In this document: positions 57,979-64,000 of the stretch, one piece after another
Layout: each line of letters opens with the position of its first letter
Position numbering within the stretch: position 1 is the first letter of the stretch
Source of the DNA: Neonectria sp. B-13
Taxonomy: Eukaryota; Ascomycota; Sordariomycetes; Hypocreales; Nectriaceae
Direction of reading: 5' to 3'
Assembly: GCA_002682825.1 (NCBI GenBank)
Contig: NOKP01000016.1
Coordinates: forward strand, 530,591-594,590
Length of the DNA stretch: 64,000 nucleotides
Notes under the pieces: model-generated
What the model saw: the letters and a program-made list of their open reading frames with translations, nothing else
What the model was told of the DNA's origin: nothing
Databases searched by the model: none
Program-made: the position numbers and the translations under genes

Positions 57979-60900
57979 ATGCGGGGTCTTATCATAGATA
58001 CTGGGATCTTTGTTGTCTATGAGCCTGACAATTGCACTCCCCAATCGTGGAGTGCGTCCTTACTGCGCATTCTGAACTCAGAATGAACACTGGAATGAGT
58101 GATCACCAACTGACCTCGGGTACAGTATTATCATCGTCCATGGCTTACAGGGCCATCCCTACAAAACATGGAATTGTTCCACTAAAGCCCCTTATACACT
58201 TGAATCACCAACGACCGCCCAGTCAGCGGGAAGCAAAGAACCTAACAAAGAACCTCGCAAGAGTCTCGTGCGACGTTTCGCTTCCCATGTTCGCCGGAAT
58301 TCATCGAAGAATATTGCAGTGAAAGCCGAGGCGGAGATAGTCTCTGTCAAGACTGCGAAGGACAGTAATACTCAAGTCACGCCTGTATTATGGCCGGCTG
58401 ATCTGCTCCCCAAGGCATGCCCAAACTCGCGCATTCTCGTGTTTGGGTATGACAGTAAGATCACCAAGTACACGGCCGGCGCGGTAAATCAGAATAGCGT
58501 TCTCTCACACAACAAGGATCTTTTGTTCGCGCTATGCAGAAACAGAACTCTCGATCGCCCGTTGGTATGCGTTGCTCACAGCCTCGGCGGGATTGTTGTT
58601 GAGGAAGTGAGTCGAGGTCATCGTGTGTGATTAAAGCCCTTACCAACTCCATATTCTAGATGCTCGCGAGATCCTCGTCATCAAAAGAAAGAGATCTCAA
58701 TAATATTGTGGAGTCTACTGCGGCAGTTGTCTTTCTCGGGACGCCTCACCGAGGCAGCCTAGATGTAGCGGCACTAGGCGAAGTGGTGCGGTCTGTTGTC
58801 AGCACTTTGGGTATGGAGACGACGCCCGCTACTCTCAATGCTCTTGGTCTGAAGACCACGGATCTGAAACGGGCACAGGAAGAGTTCTCTCGACTGTGGC
58901 AGCAGTATGACTTTCGAGTCAAGGCCTTCCAAGAAGGCCTTCACCTGGCCAAACTTGGGAAGAAGGTCGTTTTCGATTACTCTTCTTTGATTGGAGACCA
59001 CCGTGAATACGCTGAGACTCTTCAAGCCGATCATCGGGGCATGTGCCGGTATTCGGGGATTGATGATCCGAACTGTCGCAAAGTAGTTGGAGAGCTTGAT
59101 TCGATATACCACTCTACTGTGAGGCTGAAAACGCAGAAATCCCATCAGAGTCGGCAAACACAGCGTCGTGGGTCATTCTTGAGTGTCGGCTCAACAGCTA
59201 AACAGCCCAAAGATACCAATGGTAGTCAGGTTAACAAGATTTGCCTTGAGTCTGTGTGGTTTCCAGGCATCAATACTTGGCACCAAAGTCTGGAAAGACC
59301 GGCTGAACAGACATGTCTATGGCTATTCAAAAATGAATTGTATCAAGATTGGTTCAACCACAGAAATCGAGAGAAGCATCATGGCCTTCTTGGGCTGAAG
59401 GGAAAGCCAGGCACAGGGAAATCAACTTTAATTAAGGAGGCTTTCCGCCGAGCTGCGCTGGGGCAAGCCAAGTCTGATTACCGGACCGCAGCATTCTTCT
59501 TCAGCGCCAAAGGAGGTGACCTTAAGCACTCGCCTCTTGGCCTGTTCCGGTCCTTGCTGTATCAACTTCTTCCTAGTAATAGAAGGAATCTTTGGCACTT
59601 TCAGGATAGCTGGGATAAAAAAAGCTTGGGAAGAGGCGACATTGAGTCAGAGAAGCACTCTTGGCAAGAAGCAGAGCTCAAATCTTTCTTGAGTCGATGT
59701 TTAGCCAGCAGTCAAAGATGAGAACGATCATTTTTGTGGACGCTCTCGATGAGTTTGATTTTGACAAGATACGGCCTATGGCCTACTTCTGGCGAAAGAT
59801 TACTAAATCCGCTCATGCCTCGGGTGTTGATCTTAGTGTCTGCCTATCCAGGAGGCACTTTCCGTTTGTCACAGTTAGCAACTGTCCTGAAATAATCATG
59901 GAACATCACAATAGTCACGATGTTGCAACATACGTGGACCAGAGATTCCAACTCGGCATTGCTACTGAAGAACCACATGGGAAAGTCCTGAGAAACGGCA
60001 TCCTGGAGAAATCAGCTAGCGTCTTTCTATGGGTAGTCCTGGTGGTGGACGACGTGCTTAGAAATTGGGATGATGGAAAGGACATGCAATACTTGATCAG
60101 ACGGGTCAAGAACGTCCCGGAAGCACTTGAGACCCTATTCTCCGAGATATTTTCTGGTCTCAGTCCGGAGACAAGAATGGTCACCGTTCGGCTTTTCCAA
60201 TGGGTTATTCCTGCAGCCAAGCCCCTGCGTCTTCATGAGTGGCATCACATAATGGCGTTCATCAGGAAGCCTGCACCAGCGTCGCTTAGTGAGTGGCGCA
60301 CATCAGGCTACTTTACTGCGAACGACGACCAGCTCGAGAGGCAGATCAGAAGTGTCTCCAGGGGCTTAGTTGAAGTCAAAAATACCAAAGTGGATGAGTC
60401 CCAGGACTAAGGTTTCGAGGCGCTATCTCTGCATGCGGGAGCAGGATCACTCAACTTCGAACACGGAGATACCAGGATTGTCCATGTCATCCATGAGTTA
60501 GTGCACGAATTCTTCCTAAGCAGCAATGGATTTCTGTCCTTAACCCGGATCTGGAACACAACGCCATCGGCAACGGTCATCTTGCAATAATGGCCACTTG
60601 TCTGGACTATTTAAACATTACCGAACTTGACGCTCTCGTTAAAGCACGGACTCGAGCAGCTGGGCGCGAGCTGGGGAGGGAACTTCTAGAGGATTGGACT
60701 GAGGGCACACATTCTTCCGGTTCTTCGTCTCATGGTGGTCCTGCAAGGAATAGTTTTATACATGACAAGAAGAGCCCAGCGTCACATGGAAAGAAAGCAG
60801 TGGAGAGGCAGGAGGAGATGCTGGTATTTGACATGCTGAGATCATCCGATTCAACTCCGAACATCGACGTCGTTGGATGGATGGCAAAGGGCCAGCCCAT

Positions 60901-62401
60901 GTCCGCTGGATCAGTATCTCTGGACGAACCAGGCTGTCTTTCGCCCACACACCTCTCTGATGTAAGCGAGTCACAAGTACTAGAAAATTATCCCGCGTTA
61001 CTCTCATACGCTACATTCAAGTTGTTCACCCATGCCCGACTCGCTGAGCAGGATGGGGTTGACCCGAGCCCTATCGTCAACCTCTTGAAAGACAAGACGA
61101 CACGGGCTCGCTGGATTTCACTCAGAGAAGACATACCCGAAGAGGCTGAGCTTCTTGGTTCCGTCGCTAGTTGGGGCTTATCATCATGGGTCGCAGCCCT
61201 TTCCGCCGATTTCAAGGCTTCTAATGGGAGTCCAGCAGCATCTCCGGGTAAAGTGGGCATAGAAACTTGGAGGTCGTACTGGAATCTATCTGCCCACCCC
61301 ACGGACTACAACGATTCGGGCCAATTATCGATGGGCTTAAACACCGGCGTCGACAGACAATTTCCATCAATGTATCCTGACCGGCAACCCCGCGACATAC
61401 CAAGCCATTTGGCCGCTCAAGGCCTTAACAAGTCAACACACTCCGACGAAGATACATCTAGCTATGCGGTTTCACCTCCTCTCCCCCCTCCTAGGTTTCT
61501 GGCGTGGGACGAACCTATTAATCTCCACCCCCTTGACCTGCCAACCCGGGTTGAGGATCCACCCGAGCATGATGATGCATCTATCAAGACCAATCCCTTC
61601 GACGGGGAGCCATCCCCACAGTTACACCCATCCAGGCCAAGGTTAGTAGAAGCTATTTGCGCGAAGGAAGTACTCATCGCTCCGGCCATCGAACCCTCAG
61701 ACAACAAGCCAGTATCACGAGTTTCGGTTCTGCGAGTAGTCATACCGGGCCTGAGTTCGCCGATAAGGGCTGGATGCTTGACTTCGATCAGGGAATTGCA
61801 CCCAAATCTTACCCAAAGACACAATCGTTCTTCATGTGTGGATGCTGCCCAAAGAAGCCTGAAAAGTTCGAGATAGCTGAAGAGCTGAGGTACGTCTATC
61901 AAACGCACCCGAATCCATGAGCTGGCTATCATCCCCCAGTTTCTCGACTAACAAAGTACAAAGTGCACATGAGGCCGCGAAGCAGTATGAATGTGCCTTG
62001 TGCAGAACCCGATTCAAAAGCAGTATCGAAGCTGAAATCATGTGAACTCAGTACACCGTAACTTCTAGTCTTGTTCGAACCTATCGGACTATAAGGCAGC
62101 CTTCCACGACTCTGTCACCCGCCCTGGAGAGTATGACGTGTCTGGTTATTGCGGTGATGAATTGTACGATTTGGTCACGGGAACGTGCCCAGGACACACA
62201 AGAGATACACAGGTTTAAAGAACGTCTGCTACACTTAGAAGAGGGGCACCCGTTCAGGGCGTGTGAGCCGGCCAAGACTTTTTTAGGGCGGATCATTTTC
62301 GCAAGCATCTGAAGTGGCATTATGCCGGTGCCGTTGGGAAATGGTCAAATATTCTGGAGAATGCGTGTGAGAGACGAACAAGCATGAAATACCATAAATG
62401 A
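57979..62401 (+). pseudogene. NLR-type protein (hydrolase-NACHT-Cys/His), decayed
   Basis: A start at 57979 (MRGLIIDTGIFVVYEP) leads through an intron to an alpha/beta-hydrolase domain with VHGLQGHPYKTW, RILVFGYDSK and the nucleophile elbow CVAHSLGG. An intron (58607-58659) splits VVEE from MLARSSSS. A NACHT-type NTPase follows, with Walker A GKPGTGKST (about 59400) and Walker B IIFVDALDEFD (about 59740). The C-terminal part carries CGCCPKKPEKF, QYECALCRTRF and, further on, DHFRKHLKWHYAG motifs. The layout matches fungal NLRs with a SesB-like N-terminal effector, some of which act in heterokaryon incompatibility. Lesions: a frameshift near 59720, TAA at 60408, a frameshift near 60532, one near 62037, TAG at 62066, one near 62163 and one in a T run at 62279-62284. 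An intron at 61643-61698 explains another apparent frame change. Confidence 0.85.
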
Positions 62402-62722
62402 GCGCCTCATCAAACATGGAATAGTGTTGTCAATGATCGTCAGCTATTACTAGGGGATAGCGTAATACCGTAAATGTCAATGGCCCCACCCCCACTAATG
62501 CCCCTCCTTCCAATCGTCGTCATTCTTAGTCTAAGGTAGACTAACTTTAGGTGCCACCGAGAGCTGCCCGTTCGCGTGATGTGATACGTACCAGCCCGTC
62601 ACGAATTTTCTTACCCGTCTGGCCGACAACGCTTCTGCAAATTCGCGCTTTCGGTTTCTTCCTACCTTACACATCTGTGCCCGTTGTTTCCGTCGTCATC
62701 AAATTCATTTGAAATCTTCGAC
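62402..62722. other. intergenic, ADE12 promoter
   Basis: 321 bp between the last remnant codon of the NLR relic and the ADE12 ATG. Holds the ADE12 promoter and leader. Confidence 0.5.
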
Positions 62723-64000
62723 ATGACGACTATCGTTCTCGGCTCCCAATGGGGTAGGTCATCCCGTTCATGTCCCCAACGACCTCGGTTGTGGCATGCC
62801 AGCTGCGCGACATCGCGTTGAGTCATTCACGCCCATCACGGCCATCGCGTGCCGGACTCCTCCCGCACGATTGTAGGCGAGGGTCTTTTGAAATTCAATG
62901 CTGATCAAACTCTCAATAGGCGATGAAGGCGTACGTGCTGCAGCTATTTCCCGACTTCCCTTCCACAGCCTGTCTCCATCCATGCCGACATCGCTGGCGT
63001 TGATGTCGCATCCGAGACCCCACCCGCAAACCAATCCATGGACGATTGACCCATCATACGACTGGAGATTGATGCTGACTTAATGTAGAAAGGAAAGCTG
63101 GTCGACATTCTGTCTTCCAAAGTGAAAATTTGTGCGCGTGCTGCTGTGAGCCTTTCCATGCCTCCTCCCACGCACGAATTCTCCTTACTCAACGGTCTTT
63201 AGGGTGGGCACAACGCCGGGCACTCCATTTCGTGTGTTACACATCTTCTGTGTAGTAAACGCTAGGTTACTGATGTCATGCCAATAGGGTCAACGGAGTT
63301 TCGTTTGCGTTAGCGCTTCTGCAGCCCCCCTCCCGGCTTAAAACTGACGCTTCATAGCTTCCATCTCTTGCCTAGCGGATTGATTGAGCCAGGGTGCCTT
63401 TGTTTGATAGGTTCGGGAGTCGTATTCCACGTTCCGACTTTCTTCAGCGAGCTCGCTGAGTTAGAGAAGAAGGGGCTGTGGAACGTCCATGAACGTATCC
63501 TCGTCTCTGAGCGAGTCACCATCGACCTGGATCTCCACATTGCTGTCGACGGTTTGGAAGAAGTCGAACTTGGCGCACGCAAGATTGGAACTACTGGTCG
63601 TGGCATCGGGCCCTCTTATTCGACAAAGGCCGCCAGAACTGGAATCAAGCTGGCAGAAATCTACGATGCCGAGCTCTTCGAGAGAAAACTCCGTCACCTT
63701 GCTTCAGGATACTCAAAACGCTACGGCGACCTTCTGAAGTACGATGTGGAAGACGAGCTGAAGAGATTCGAGGAATATCGTACCCAGCTCCCCAAGTACA
63801 CCGTCGATGCTGTCTCGCTGATAAAGCAGGCTCAGGACAGTGATACACCGGTCCTGATTGAGGGTGCCAATGCCCTTATGTTGGACATTGACTATGGAAC
63901 GGTGAGCTCCTGGAACTTTTTGACAAATAACACACAAAGCCTCCATTTTGGCGTAGAACAGAAATGCTGACTCGAAATGCGATAGTACCCATACGTGACC
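62723..64000 (+). CDS. ADE12: adenylosuccinate synthetase, 5' part
   Basis: Seven exons reach the window end: 62723-62753, 62920-62930, 63089-63145, 63203-63231, 63288-63308, 63358-63901 and 63986 onward. All phases close. Exon 2 is 11 nt and exon 5 is 21 nt. The product begins [11 protein letters not shown], then [11 protein letters not shown] (the GTP-binding P-loop, interrupted by two introns), GGHNAGHS (IMP-binding) and [12 protein letters not shown]. It joins IMP and aspartate using GTP, the first step from IMP to AMP. The C-terminal half of this roughly 430-aa enzyme lies beyond the window. Exon 7 begins YPYVT. Confidence 0.96.

Noticed and set aside
61640..61700. Apparent frame change near the end of the NLR relic
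   Set aside because: A GTTAGT donor at 61643 and a TCAG acceptor at 61698 form a 56-nt intron that closes the phase, so it is not a lesion.
1..64000. CRISPR arrays, rRNA operons, intact transposons or a biosynthetic gene cluster
   Set aside because: No spaced direct repeats, rRNA-like sequence, transposase or polyketide/peptide synthetase signatures were seen. The only methyltransferase is a relic without cluster partners.

Overview
The window is nuclear DNA of a filamentous ascomycete. Coding regions are GC-rich, genes are compact with many short introns (about 50-120 nt, GTRNGT donors, CTAAC/CTGAC-type branch points, YAG acceptors), and the gene set (nrc-2-type kinase, ropy-7-type Arp, RHO1, PCF11, GET1) fits Sordariomycetes. 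Hypocreales is an inference from protein similarity recalled from memory, not a tested placement. I rebuilt exon structures by hand from splice signals and kept a model only where the reading phase closed.

Layout. 0-8 kb: mitochondrial ribosomal protein uL24m (-), a 3.8-kb stretch with no gene and a pyrimidine-rich leader, then RHO1 (+). 8-14.5 kb: a 36-aa Cys-rich protein (-), an AVT-type amino-acid transporter (-), and a GPI-anchored yapsin-like aspartic protease (-). 14.5-18.6 kb: gene-free. 18.6-28.2 kb: a dense housekeeping block with a PTAR1-like prenyltransferase-alpha repeat protein (-), GET1 (+), an uncharacterised membrane protein (+), golgin RUD3 (-), NOP15 (-) and an SMN homologue (+). 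29.9-36 kb: a secreted cupredoxin (+), a SERF/4F5 protein (-), a 64-aa Cys-rich orphan (+) and a four-TM protein (+). 36.7-50 kb: PCF11 (+), MGS1/WRNIP1 (+), YEN1/GEN1 (-), ARP10/11 (+), mitochondrial seryl-tRNA synthetase (+) and a CorA-like membrane protein (-). 50.9-53 kb: NRC-2 kinase (-). 53.6-62.4 kb: an accessory tract with two broken genes, a LaeA-like methyltransferase relic and a large NLR-type relic (alpha/beta-hydrolase, NACHT, Cys/His C-terminus). 62.7 kb to the end: the 5' part of ADE12.

Most genes are unrelated housekeeping genes sharing divergent or convergent spacers. There is no biosynthetic cluster. MGS1 and YEN1, both genome-stability genes, are convergent neighbours, and YEN1 shares a 320-bp divergent promoter with ARP10. 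The most unusual part is 53.6-62.4 kb, where two decayed genes sit between conserved flanks. The NLR relic carries at least five indels and two nonsense codons. The methyltransferase relic has a 4-bp tandem duplication and an extra G inside its SAM-binding motif. I found no CRISPR array, rRNA, tRNA or intact transposon.
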